This document shows, piece by piece, positions 51,857 to 61,300 of a stretch of DNA of 64,000 bases. Every line of letters begins with the position of its first letter. Position 1 is the stretch's first letter. Under the pieces are notes generated by a model. It did not search any database, had not been told where the DNA came from, and was given only the letters and a program-made list of their open reading frames with translations. The stretch is from RBG-16-49-21 sp040768125 (GTDB lineage: Bacteria; Spirochaetota; UBA4802; UBA5550), in assembly GCA_040768125.1 (NCBI GenBank), contig JAXGNG010000001.1:186001-250000 (forward strand). The letters run 5' to 3'. The translations under genes were made by a program, and so were the position numbers.

Positions 51857-52801
51857 TTAGAGCGCCTCCCTGAGCATCCGTATCATTTCACGTGATCGTA
51901 TTCCCTCACCTCTGTCGTTCAGGTGATAGACCGTGTCAGCGAAATACTCAAGTGGGTAAACAAAATCCTCGGGCCTGTTCAGTATCACGCAATTCAGTTT
52001 TTCCTTCATGAGGTCGTAGTAGGCCCTGATATGGCGTTCATTTTTTTTATAGTAGGCTTCAGGGAAATGTGAAAAATAAAAGAAGACCTTTGCGCCCCGG
52101 CCTTTTGCGTATACGGTAAAATCGTTGATAAACGCGTGGTTCTTCCAGTCGGGATCATTAAAGGTGGAATTGGTGTCCACAATGGGGCGGATGGAGACGT
52201 AGGGATGGAGCCTGTCCCCGTTGGCGTTGAATTCCCCCCGGTAGTTTGGGAATCCCACGTCGAACATTTGCCTGAAGTTGAGGAGCACAAGATTGCGGAT
52301 GTATGATTTCACCTTCATCTGGGCCAGGTCGTGAACGATGGAAAAAAGTTCGTAGTAGCGCCCTTCGGCGAGGTAGTCTGCGGCGTGCCGGCATGGCGAC
52401 ATGAGAAAAAAACATTTTTTGGATTCGTCATTGTTGTGAATGTACTTCACGAAACCCGCGTCGATCGCCGCGGCGTATTCCATCGTAATGACGACCGCGT
52501 CTCCCTCGCGAAGGAGGGGTGCGATTTCCTCCAGGTGCTCCTTCGTCCCGAGGCCGCCCCACAGGCTCATATTCGCTACATGGCGGTTCAACTCCTTCCC
52601 TATGAGGGGCGATTTCAGCGTAAGCTGGCTGCTCCCGCCTACGAAAATGATACGCGGCTGAGCCATGGACTCGAGCATCATCTTCTTGTTGACCATTGCC
52701 GCGAGATCATGGGGATGCGTGCCCGGCACGACCCAGACGATGACGAGTGACGCCGCCATCGCGAGGATCCAGAGGAGGATGTAACCGAATATCTTTTTCA
52801 T
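51857..52801 (-). CDS. membrane-anchored SGNH-type partner of MBOAT (copy 2)
   Basis: 314 residues. N-terminal helix (GYILLWILAMAASLVIVWVV) then HDLAAMVNKKMMLES, nearly the same as HDLAALVNKRDTLES in copy 1. Block I is IIFVGGSSQLTL, the Gly block is ANMSLWGGLG, and the catalytic pair lies in FADTVYHLNDRGEG. Function as for copy 1: periplasmic acyl transfer to, or esterase on, the glycan. It follows MBOAT copy 2 by 12 bp and precedes MBOAT copy 1 by 46 bp. Confidence 0.8.
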   Translation of the reverse strand: MKKIFGYILLWILAMAASLVIVWVVPGTHPHDLAAMVNKKMMLESMAQPRIIFVGGSSQLTLKSPLIGKELNRHVANMSLWGGLGTKEHLEEIAPLLREGDAVVITMEYAAAIDAGFVKYIHNNDESKKCFFLMSPCRHAADYLAEGRYYELFSIVHDLAQMKVKSYIRNLVLLNFRQMFDVGFPNYRGEFNANGDRLHPYVSIRPIVDTNSTFNDPDWKNHAFINDFTVYAKGRGAKVFFYFSHFPEAYYKKNERHIRAYYDLMKEKLNCVILNRPEDFVYPLEYFADTVYHLNDRGEGIRSREMIRMLREAL

Positions 52802-52813
52802 CTGGTCATACGC

Positions 52814-54394
52814 CTAGTAAATAAAGTACAGGAACTGCTGATTGGAATACACCCCGAGATAAAAGATCGACAAAACAAGGCCCAGGTAAAGCGCCCACTG
52901 CACGTACCAGGGACGGCGCGCGATCATGTCCCTCATCCGCTCGTTCTTGACCTCCTGGATCACGTGAATGACGAGCATCACGATAATGGAAAGCGCAAGG
53001 GTGATCATTTCAGGGAGAAACGCGGGCTTGGAGAACCCGAGAAACGTCGTCTTGTTGGGCACCACGAGGAACGATTTGAAACGGGCATAGTCCATCGCCA
53101 TGAATGCCCGCAGGAGGTCATCGAGGCCCGTGAAGAAATGGGCGATGATATAGAAGGCGCCGGCGGTCGAGTTGGCGCGGAAGAATATCGCCGCGAACCA
53201 GAACAGCAGAAACACGCTGATGATTTTCAGGATTCTGTGCGCGAGGGGAATCCTTGTGAGGCCGATGGCGCTTGTGATCGTGGAACGGATTTTTTCGGTC
53301 CAGATCGAGAAAAGAATGTAAAAGCCATTAAGGGCCGCCCAGGTGATGTAGGTCCAGTTGGCTCCATGCCAGATCCCGCTGAGGATGAAGGTTACGAAGA
53401 CGTTGTACTGCCAGCGCCAGCGGGATACGCGCTTGCCTCCCATGGGGATATACACGTAATCGCGGAGCCAGGCAATGAGGGTGATATGCCAGCGACGCCA
53501 CAGTTCGGCAATTGACGAGGAGAAATATGGCCGCTTGAAATTGATCGAGAGCCTGATGCCGAATACCTGGGCCGTTCCGATGGCGATATCGGAATACCCT
53601 GAAAAATCGCAGAAGACCTGGAATACGAAACAGAAGGAGCCAATGATCAAGTAGACTCCCCAGTAATCCTGGGGATGGTTAAACACCTCGTTTACCACTA
53701 TGGCCGCACGGTCAGCGATAACGAGCTTCTGGAAAAAGCCCCATGCCATAAGCTTGAGGCCGTCCATGACCTGGGCGTAGTTAAACGGCCGTTCCTCGCG
53801 GAATTGCGGTATCAGCCGCCCGGCGCGCTCGATGGGGCCCGCCACCATCTTCGCAAAAAAGAGCATATAGAGGGTAAATAACCCGAAGTGGCGCTCGGCG
53901 GGATGTTTACCGCGGTGGATATCCACGAGATAGCTGATGCTGTGGAACGTGTAATATGAAATTCCAAGGGGAATGATGACCTGGAGGACTTTCATTGGAT
54001 AATGAAGGCTGAGAAACTGGGCGATCTGGGCTATGGTCTGATTCAGGAAATTCAGATATTTGAAGAAGAGCAGGAGGAGAAGTGGAAACACGATCCCGAC
54101 GGCAATTGCGATTTTGGCTTTTTTGGGGTTGGTTTCACGGTGCTTTTCGATGAAGATGCCCAGATAGTAGTCGAGAATCACCACCGAGGCCACGGAGGCG
54201 ATTATGGCGACGATGTTCAGGGCATAGCGCGCGTGGGTCATTCTCGCGGGATTGTAGACCGAGTAACAGAAAAAACCAAAAAAGACGATGCTCGCGGCGA
54301 GAAGCCATGCCCAGCGCCAGCGATGTCGCATGGAGTAATACAGCACCGCGACGACGGGCAGAAAAATCATGAATTCGATCGAGTTAAACTGCAT
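52814..54394 (-). CDS. MBOAT-family O-acyltransferase, AlgI-like (copy 2)
   Basis: 526 residues, AlgI/DltB-type multi-pass protein. It shares with copy 1 the start QFNSIEFMIFLPVV, PLGISYYTFHSISYLVDIHRG, KMVAGPIERAGRLIPQF, FCDFSGYSDIAIGTAQVFG and LRDYVYIPMGGKRV. The active region is LSGIWHGANWTYITWAALNG: the first His is kept but the second position is Asn where copy 1 has His, a substitution also common in other AlgI-like proteins. Different acyl donor or acceptor preference is possible. First gene of the inferred minus-strand glycan operon, 264 bp after rmd. Confidence 0.9.
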   Translation of the reverse strand: MQFNSIEFMIFLPVVAVLYYSMRHRWRWAWLLAASIVFFGFFCYSVYNPARMTHARYALNIVAIIASVASVVILDYYLGIFIEKHRETNPKKAKIAIAVGIVFPLLLLLFFKYLNFLNQTIAQIAQFLSLHYPMKVLQVIIPLGISYYTFHSISYLVDIHRGKHPAERHFGLFTLYMLFFAKMVAGPIERAGRLIPQFREERPFNYAQVMDGLKLMAWGFFQKLVIADRAAIVVNEVFNHPQDYWGVYLIIGSFCFVFQVFCDFSGYSDIAIGTAQVFGIRLSINFKRPYFSSSIAELWRRWHITLIAWLRDYVYIPMGGKRVSRWRWQYNVFVTFILSGIWHGANWTYITWAALNGFYILFSIWTEKIRSTITSAIGLTRIPLAHRILKIISVFLLFWFAAIFFRANSTAGAFYIIAHFFTGLDDLLRAFMAMDYARFKSFLVVPNKTTFLGFSKPAFLPEMITLALSIIVMLVIHVIQEVKNERMRDMIARRPWYVQWALYLGLVLSIFYLGVYSNQQFLYFIY

Positions 54395-54563
54395 ATATCG
54401 TACTCAATTTCAGGGAGTGGTGACCATCGGTTTTTCGTCTGAGCACCGGCCGTTCCCGCGTGGTGCTGTTCCCTTGCGGGCGGCGCCTCTGCGCCGATTC
54501 CTCTGCCGGCTGACGGTGCCGGGTGTGACCGGAACGGGTATCTCGTACATCGCGTCGGCTTGA

Positions 54564-54593
54564 CACATAGTAATGATTTTGTTTTTGAGTCAA
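54564..54593 (-). promoter_or_regulatory. candidate promoter for the MBOAT/SGNH/glycosyltransferase operon
   Basis: On the minus strand TTGACT (54588-54593) and TATGTG (54564-54569) are 18 bp apart, within an AT-rich patch of an otherwise GC-rich 264-bp gap. Predicted start near 54557, leaving a leader of about 160 nt. The gap otherwise contains no supported gene. Confidence 0.35.
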
Positions 54594-54658
54594 GACAAAA
54601 ATCGTGCCGTGAAAGACCTCGTTTTGGACGGTGAACAATGCAGCGTTTACTGCGGGAA

Positions 54659-55540
54659 TCAGGACAGCATCCATGAAAGGGTATCGCGAATGGTGTAGTT
54701 TGGTCGCCATCCACAGAAGCCGGTAAGGGCCGCGCTGTCGCCGATCGACACGGAAATCTCGTTTTTTCTCATGAGCGTTCCGGCGTGCCTGATCTCAAGT
54801 GAGACGCCGGCAAGCTCCTGAATAAGTTCTATCAGTTCGTCGAGACGGTAACCGGTGCCGCCCGCGACATTGAAGGTTTTTCCTTCGGGGAAATTCCCCA
54901 TGAGGGCGATATACGCATCGATCACGTCTCGTACATCCATGATATCACGAATGACAGAGGTGTTCCCCACTTCGATGGACCGCTTTCCTTCACGTATTGC
55001 AGCGACGACCTTGGGCACGAAAAAGTGAGGGTCCTGGCCGCGGCCGGTGTGGTTAAAGGGCCTGGCGATAGCCACGGGGAGGCCCTGCTCATGGTAAAAG
55101 GAGAGGGCGGTATGCTCGGCCGCTGCCTTGCTGGCGCCGTAATGATTGACCGGACAGACCGGTAGGTCTTCTGTAACCGGCTGGGCCTTTGGATCGACGA
55201 TGCCGTAGACCTGTGAAGAGCTGATCAGCAACACCCGGGGCGGAGGGCTGAGTGATCCGGCGGCGGACAGGATGTTGACGGTGCCTGTGACATTGACGGC
55301 GTAGAGCCGGGACGGGTCGTTGAAATCGACACGGGAAATCGCGGCGAGGTGAAAGATGAAATCCGGAACGATCGCCGCGATTGTTTCAAAGACCTGGTGA
55401 TGGTCGACGATGTTAACGGGGTGGAACCGTTCACCCGAACCCGCAATGTCGATGCCGTGCACCTCGTGGCCAAGTTCACGGAGGGCGCGCTGGAGTGCGC
55501 TTCCCACGAATCCTTTTATACCTGTTATGAGTACCTTCAT
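54659..55540 (-). CDS. rmd: GDP-4-dehydro-6-deoxy-D-mannose reductase (GDP-D-rhamnose synthesis)
   Basis: 293 residues, extended SDR fold. Marks: VLITGIKGFVGSALQRAL (GxxGxxG), FHLAAISRVDFNDP, LLISSSQVYG, HYGASKAAAEH (YxxxK) and ARPFNHTGRGQDPHFFVPK, the latter characteristic of RMD-like reductases. With Gmd it makes GDP-D-rhamnose. GDP-fucose synthase is an alternative reading but lacks this PFNHTG segment. It lies 27 bp downstream of gmd, so the two genes are surely co-transcribed. Confidence 0.88.
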   Translation of the reverse strand: MKVLITGIKGFVGSALQRALRELGHEVHGIDIAGSGERFHPVNIVDHHQVFETIAAIVPDFIFHLAAISRVDFNDPSRLYAVNVTGTVNILSAAGSLSPPPRVLLISSSQVYGIVDPKAQPVTEDLPVCPVNHYGASKAAAEHTALSFYHEQGLPVAIARPFNHTGRGQDPHFFVPKVVAAIREGKRSIEVGNTSVIRDIMDVRDVIDAYIALMGNFPEGKTFNVAGGTGYRLDELIELIQELAGVSLEIRHAGTLMRKNEISVSIGDSAALTGFCGWRPNYTIRDTLSWMLS

Positions 55541-55567
55541 GAACGGGGTGCCGTGCCGGTGGCGCTC

Positions 55568-56593
55568 TTATCGATGGCGGTCGACACGCTCGAGGTCACG
55601 CTCCACCATGATGGCGACAAGCTCTTTGAACCGGACACCGGGCTCCCAGCCCAGGTCCTTTTTCGCCAGGGAATAGTCCCCGAGAAGCTGGTCCACCTCG
55701 CCGGGACGGAAAAACCGGGGGTTGATTTTCACCAGGGTCCTGCCTGATTTCGCGTCCGCGCCCGTTTCGTCGACGCCGGTGCCTTTCCAGACGAGGTCGA
55801 TGCCCACGTGGGAGAAGGCGAGCTCGATGAACTCGCGGACGGTGTGATTTTCATTCGTCGCCAGGACGTAATCCTTCGGTTCCGGGCGCTGCATCATCAT
55901 CCACATTCCCTTGACATACTCCTTCGCGTAGCCCCAGTCGCGTTTCGCGTCCATGTTGCCGATTTCAAAGTAATCCTGAAGACCACGGGCAACGCGGGCA
56001 ACGGAATCGCTCACCTTGCGGGTAACGAACTCAATGCCACGGAGAGGCGACTCGTGGTTGAAGAGGATACCCGAGCAGCCGTAAATGCCGTAGGATTCCC
56101 GGTAATTGATGGTGAGCCAGTGGCCGTAGAGCTTCGCCGTGGCGTAGGGGCTCCGCGGGTAGAAGGGGGTGGACTCTTTCTGGGGTATCTCCTGGACAAG
56201 GCCGAACATCTCCGAGCTCGAGGCCTGGTAGAAGCGTATCTTCGGGTTCACGATACGAATTGCCTCGAGCACGCGGGTCACGCCGATGGCGGTGATTTCC
56301 CCCGTCAGGACCGGCTTTTCAAAGGAAACGGCCACGAAGCTCTGTGCGGCCAGATTGTAGACCTCGTCGGGCTTGACTTTTTCGAAGGTGCGTATCAGGT
56401 TCCCGGTGTCGAGGATGTCGACCTCGAGGAGCTCCGTCCGGTCGAGGATGCCCAGCTCCTCGAGCCTCCAGAAATTCGGCGTGCTGGTCCGCCGATACCC
56501 CCCGACGACGCGATATCCCTTCGAGAGAAGGAGCTCGGCGAGGTAGGCGCCGTCCTGGCCGGTGATGCCAGTTATGAAGGCGGTTTTTGCCAT
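55568..56593 (-). CDS. gmd: GDP-mannose 4,6-dehydratase
   Basis: 341 residues, standard for Gmd. Marks: AFITGITGQDGAYLAELLLS, YNLAAQSFVAVSFEKPVLT, SSSEMFGLVQEIPQKE, RSPYATAKLYGHWLTINY (YxxxK) and LFNHESPLRGIEFVTRK. It converts GDP-D-mannose to GDP-4-keto-6-deoxymannose in the cytoplasm. The ATG at 56593 is chosen because the family begins at this point; a longer in-frame extension of 23 codons shows no similarity. First gene of a two-gene unit with rmd. Confidence 0.95.
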   Translation of the reverse strand: MAKTAFITGITGQDGAYLAELLLSKGYRVVGGYRRTSTPNFWRLEELGILDRTELLEVDILDTGNLIRTFEKVKPDEVYNLAAQSFVAVSFEKPVLTGEITAIGVTRVLEAIRIVNPKIRFYQASSSEMFGLVQEIPQKESTPFYPRSPYATAKLYGHWLTINYRESYGIYGCSGILFNHESPLRGIEFVTRKVSDSVARVARGLQDYFEIGNMDAKRDWGYAKEYVKGMWMMMQRPEPKDYVLATNENHTVREFIELAFSHVGIDLVWKGTGVDETGADAKSGRTLVKINPRFFRPGEVDQLLGDYSLAKKDLGWEPGVRFKELVAIMVERDLERVDRHR

Positions 56594-56737
56594 ATCGATT
56601 AACCTGGCCTGAATTATTGATGCCCGCCGGCATCCGGCGAAGCGGCCCACACTATGGAACATGTCGGGTATTTGTCAATGATCATTTTGAGGCAAGAAGG
56701 AGCGGTATAAAGAGGGCAACCCAGACGACCGGATGGA

Positions 56738-57985
56738 TCATCCCCCGGGGTCCGCGAGAAGTGCCGTCAGCACGACCCTGTTGGGGAAGCTCTCCGGGAC
56801 CGTGAAGAGGAACCCGAGTTGCGATTCCTTTTCTTTCAATTCGTCGACGAAGTCATTCGTCAGCCCGGCGAAGTAGACATCGATCCGTGCCGCGCTCCCC
56901 ACCCTTCCCCTGTCGATGACCTTCTGCACTCCCCGCACCCTGTGGGTGATCCCGTCCCGGAGTTTTTTAAGGCCAGGGTAGTCGAGTCCGGTGACGAGAA
57001 TGCTGATGCGGCGGTTCGTCGCCGCTTTCGTGAATTGCCTGATGAGCGCGTCCACGAAGGTCCCCGCCCTGAAGGAACTGCGGTCCGCCTCGCTGCTGCC
57101 CAGTGCTTTTTTCATGACGTGTTCGATCGCTTTTTTCGACGCGACGTTCGGTTCGGCGTACATGCCGGGGGCGTCGACGCTCGCGGCGGCCAGGACCGCC
57201 CCGGTGTACGCGTCGATCGCCTTGATGCGCACGATGGCCGATTTCAACTGCATACCGGTGCGGTATTCATCGATGGCACGGGTCTGGTCATGGGTTTCCG
57301 CCGTGCCGGTGATGATGACTTCCGCGCCCGCTTCCTCGAGAAGGAGATTCTGGACGTCCTCGGCCACCTGCCCATTCATGGCGCGGGTCATTCTCGCCTT
57401 TTGCCGCTCCATCAGGTCCCGCGTGGTGCGGACGTCCACGAATTCGAACCCGGCCCTCCCCATGATTTCCTGGATGACCGTCTCCGTTTCGGTGAAGCCG
57501 GGGGGGTTGCTCCTGCCCTCGAATTTCTCCCGGATGAGCACCATGATCCTCGGCCTTCCGTAGCGGTTGAGCGCCTCTTCGATGGCGTTCATCACCACGG
57601 CCTCCTCGACGGTGCCTTCGATGGTGACCCGGTAAAGGTCCGCATCTGACGCCTCGTCGACGATCGTTTCGTTTTTCACGAGTCCGCGGGAACGCGACTC
57701 CACCAGGAGCGAGACGAGCCGGTAATCCTTCATCACGCTCCTGCCGCTCACCGTGGCGCCGAGTACATTCTCAACAAGTTTGTTGCGCGCGTCGTTGATG
57801 GCACGGTCCCTCGCCAGGGCCCTGTCGCCGTCGAATATCGCCGCGACCCCGTCGGCGCGGCCCCTGTTGGACGGCGCGGCATCTGAGGTTTGACCAGTGT
57901 CCCTACCCGCGCCGCCCCCGAGGCACGAGAAAAAGGAAAGGGTGAGGATGATCGACAGCGCCATGGCAGTGTATCGCTTCATCAA
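56738..57985 (-). CDS. lipoprotein with LPP20/FlgT-like N-terminal domain
   Basis: 415 residues. Signal peptide with lipobox FFSC. Residues 55-140 resemble the LPP20/FlgT N-terminal domain: ARDRAINDARNKLVENVLG then LYRVTIEGTVEEAVV. The middle (about 145-280) has RIMVLIREKFEGRSNPPGF and AGAEVIITGTAETHDQ with AIDAYTGAVLAAASVDAPG, as in CsgG/LpoB- or FlgT-type outer-membrane-associated proteins. A third repeat-like part (ISILVTGLDYPGLKKLRDGI) ends it. Role unknown; envelope assembly is plausible. AAGGAG lies 9 bp upstream. Divergent from the WD40-caspase gene. Confidence 0.75.
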   Translation of the reverse strand: MMKRYTAMALSIILTLSFFSCLGGGAGRDTGQTSDAAPSNRGRADGVAAIFDGDRALARDRAINDARNKLVENVLGATVSGRSVMKDYRLVSLLVESRSRGLVKNETIVDEASDADLYRVTIEGTVEEAVVMNAIEEALNRYGRPRIMVLIREKFEGRSNPPGFTETETVIQEIMGRAGFEFVDVRTTRDLMERQKARMTRAMNGQVAEDVQNLLLEEAGAEVIITGTAETHDQTRAIDEYRTGMQLKSAIVRIKAIDAYTGAVLAAASVDAPGMYAEPNVASKKAIEHVMKKALGSSEADRSSFRAGTFVDALIRQFTKAATNRRISILVTGLDYPGLKKLRDGITHRVRGVQKVIDRGRVGSAARIDVYFAGLTNDFVDELKEKESQLGFLFTVPESFPNRVVLTALLADPGG

Positions 57986-58103
57986 TCAAAACTCCTTTCG
58001 GTCCCGCATGCCCCGGTTAGCGCGGAAGCGGAACCCGCGTTCCCGGCATGGGCGTGAACATGATGATTGCGCCAACAGGCCATCATGGGACGGGGCTTTT
58101 GTC

Positions 58104-58118
58104 CACCAAATTTTGGTG
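58104..58118. repeat. 15-bp near-perfect palindrome, possible operator
   Basis: CACCAAA and TTTGGTG flank a single base. Placed between two divergent exported-protein genes, about 120 bp from one start and 270 bp from the other. No regulator gene is nearby. Confidence 0.4.
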
Positions 58119-58180
58119 TGCACAGCGCATCCCCCATTCCGGCACCGCGCCCTGCCCACCCCGAGAGCGGAAAAATCGCC

Positions 58181-58205
58181 TTGACCTTTCGTCATTTCCG
58201 GTCAA
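58181..58205. repeat. inverted repeat TTGACC/GGTCAA
   Basis: Six-base arms TTGACC (58181-58186) and GGTCAA (58200-58205) are spaced by 13 bp. Each arm could also serve as a -35-like box, but no -10 lies at the right distance in either direction. Confidence 0.3.
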
Positions 58206-58388
58206 TGGTGATCATGATTCCCTGCTAACCGGGACCAGGTTCCCATGGTGAGCCGCGACAAGGGGATACCGGTGAGAATATTATGAAGCATTATTCGAAG
58301 CAAGGTTTTAATTCGCATATGTAATGCATTCGCGTTAAAATTTTGATATCGCGACAGACAATGATTCCCCTGTACCGGAGGGCTTTTC

Positions 58389-61300
58389 ATGCAAAAAACG
58401 TTTACCATTGCGGCTACCCTTATACTTGCCGCGGCGCTCCCATCCTGCGAGCTCTTTCAGAAGAAATTCAACGCAAGAAGCGCGGACAGGAGCATCGTCA
58501 TCAATAAACGGAAGGGAGAGGATCTTCCCGCTGAAAAGGGAGGCGCCGAAGGGACCGCGCAGGTAAAGGGGCGGTCCTCCATTGCCGGGAGGAGCTGGAA
58601 CGCCGCGGCACCGCGCCTCTCTATACAGAACAGCCATACGGATTCAGTCACCGATATAGGATACAGTGCCGACGGCTCCCTTATGGCCACCGGATCAAAG
58701 GACAACACGGTACGACTCTGGAATAACGAGGGTATACTGATCAATATTCTTGAGGGGCATTCGAGCCCCATCGAGGAGATTCGTTTCTGTCCCGATGGAT
58801 CACTCCTCGCCGCGGCCTCCGAAGACGGGTTTATATGCCTGTGGAACAGGAACGGAGATCTGAAGGCAAGGGTAGAGGGGAGCGCACCCTTTGAATTCAG
58901 GGCCGACGGCCGAGTCTTCGCCTCGAACTCAAAAGGCGATAAGATTTATATCAGGAAAACCGACGGCACCCTGGTGCATTCAATAACCAAGAAGGGCGAA
59001 CTTTCCGGACTCGCATATGTACCTGGTGGCATGATGCTGGCGGTGCAGTATTATACACGCGCGTCCGGTGATGGAAATAGAAACGTCTATTTTTTTGATG
59101 AAAAGGCAAATCTAACGAAAACCATTGAAATCGAAGCCTTTAAATGGGGATTCGGTAAACTGATAAACAGGTTCAGGTTCGGACCAGATGGCCGAAGCAT
59201 CGCGGTATGGACCCGCTATGACATTTCGTGGCATCGCGCCATGGAGGGAGAAAAGGATACTTTTCGAAGAACCTGCAGCAGCATTCTGGTCTTCAGCATC
59301 GATGGCGACAGCGGGGTGTTGTTGCGCCATAATGAGATAGCAAGTGGTCGCGATGATTGGATCGCGAACATAACTTCGGTCGACTTCAGCCCCGATGGGA
59401 AATATCTCGTGTCAGGCGCTCTTGACGGGACCATAAAGCTCTGGAAGCGCGATGGAACACTTGTGCGCGAGATATCAAAGGACGTCATGCAGGGTCGCGG
59501 CGGAGGAGACGGAATCTGGTCCGTGCGATTCAGCCCTGACGGCGACACCATCGTCACAAGCGACAACTCCGGAAGGGGAATTCACATGTGGAATTCCGAG
59601 GGGAAATTCATAAAAACGGTGAAAATGGATGATGCAGGAATTATTGCCAACCTGCTGTTCAGCCCCGATGGCCGGAAAATAATCTTCAACACTAACAAGG
59701 GAAGTAAAATCTACATGCTTGACAATAAAGGTTCCCCCTTCAGGACGCTGGAGGGAAAAACCGAATCGATCGCAACTTTTTCGATAAGCCCCGACGGTGA
59801 TTCCATCGCCGCGGCATTGTCCGGAAATTCCATAGGGATATGGAATGTGAAGGCATCGCTTTTCAAAACAATGAAAGCACACGCTGATGCAATAAGGTTT
59901 CTATCCTTTAGCCCCGATGGATCATACCTGGTCTCAGGATCAAAAGACGACAGATTCATAATCTGGGGAAAAGATGGGGTGAAAATCAGAGAGGTACATG
60001 CATTGTCCGCCGAGCCTGGGCGCAACAATTTCATCGTGAGTCCTGATAGCGCCTTTATCGCGTACTCGACACCCGAGCATGTGATACGAATTGTAGCTCG
60101 AAACGGGGAGGTCAAGGCCGAACTAAGGGGTCATACTGATAGTGTGAGAGTCATCCAGTACCAAAAAAATGGCAGGATACTTCTTTCGGGTTCGAGTGAC
60201 GGATCGATAAAGATATGGGATGCCGGATCCGGGGAATGTCTCGCCACCCTCCTCTTTTTTCTCGACGGATCCTCCCTGGTCTACACACCGGACGGACGTT
60301 TTGACTACAGCCACGCCTCGGCCAAGCAGTACGTTTCATATGTTATGGGAGAGCGCTTCATTGACCTTAATGATATTTTCGATCAATACTACACCCCGGG
60401 GCTGCTCACCCGGATCATGGGAGGTACCCTCTCGCATTCTGAGTCCGCCGCACTCGGCGATTTGTTCACGAACCTGCCCCGTATCGAGATCAGATACCCC
60501 CCGGCGGGCTCTTCGGACAGGATCGTTGATGGGCATGAGGAGAGGCTGATATTCAGGGTCAGGGACGGGGGCGGCGGCGTCTCACGGGGTGAGGTTAGGG
60601 TCAATGGCAAGCTTGTGTGGCAAAGCGGCGAGGGAACAGATTTCGGCAAGGAAGTGATTGTGACGGTGCCCCTGTCGCAGGGGCCCAACAGGGTAACGGT
60701 AACGGCCTACAACGAAAAAGGGGGTCCGGTGACCGAACGGGCGGACATCCCTCGCAGAGTTATGGAGGCTAAGAAGGAATCGAGGCTTTACATACTTTCC
60801 GTTGGCACCGACGCCTATTCCCGGAACCGACTTCAATACGCGGTAAAAGACGCCCGGGCCATGGTGAAAGAGTTCGAAAGAGGCGGTCGCTCCACAGGTC
60901 TTTTTGCCGAGGTGTCGGCGAAGTTGCTTGTGGACGCGACGAAAAAGGGCATCCAGGACGAGGTGACGGCGATAACCAAAGCTGCGGGTCCCGATGACGT
61001 GGTGATCCTTTATTTTTCCGGGCACGGTATGTCGGTGCGGGATCGTTCCGGTGAACGACTATTCGCCTACATCCCAGCCGATTTCCCATGGCGTGGAGAT
61101 GACGTGACGGTGCTCCGGCGCTTCGGCGTGGAGGGCGACTGGATCGCCGAGAGGATCAGGGAGGGGAACGCCCAGAAGGTGGTACTGATCTTCGATTGTT
61201 GTCAGTCCGGAGACATGCAGGCCGCACTTGCCGGGGCGAGGTCAGTCGGGGCCTCGAATGAGGAGATGCTGGAGCGCCTGGCGGTGGGGACAGGGATCTT

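Larger units (their letters stand above)
57986..58388. other. intergenic region between divergent lipoprotein genes
   Basis: About 400 bases. Contains two inverted repeats (58104-58118 and 58181-58205) described separately. The final 100 bases before the WD40-caspase gene are AT-rich and include TAAAAT, but no convincing -35 at proper spacing. No gene is supported. Confidence 0.55.

Noticed and set aside
49297..54394. MBOAT/SGNH duplication as a mobile element
   Set aside because: No transposase, terminal inverted repeats or target-site duplications are visible; an ordinary tandem gene duplication explains it.
54384..54714. Overlapping minus-strand frames in the gap after rmd
   Set aside because: Low-complexity Arg/Pro-rich translations overlapping the rmd end; the gap fits a promoter region better.
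55808..57649. Two long plus-strand open frames (264 and 276 codons) opposite gmd and the FlgT/LPP20-like gene
   Set aside because: Both mirror strong genes on the other strand, and their Asp/His/Arg-rich composition is that of reversed codons.
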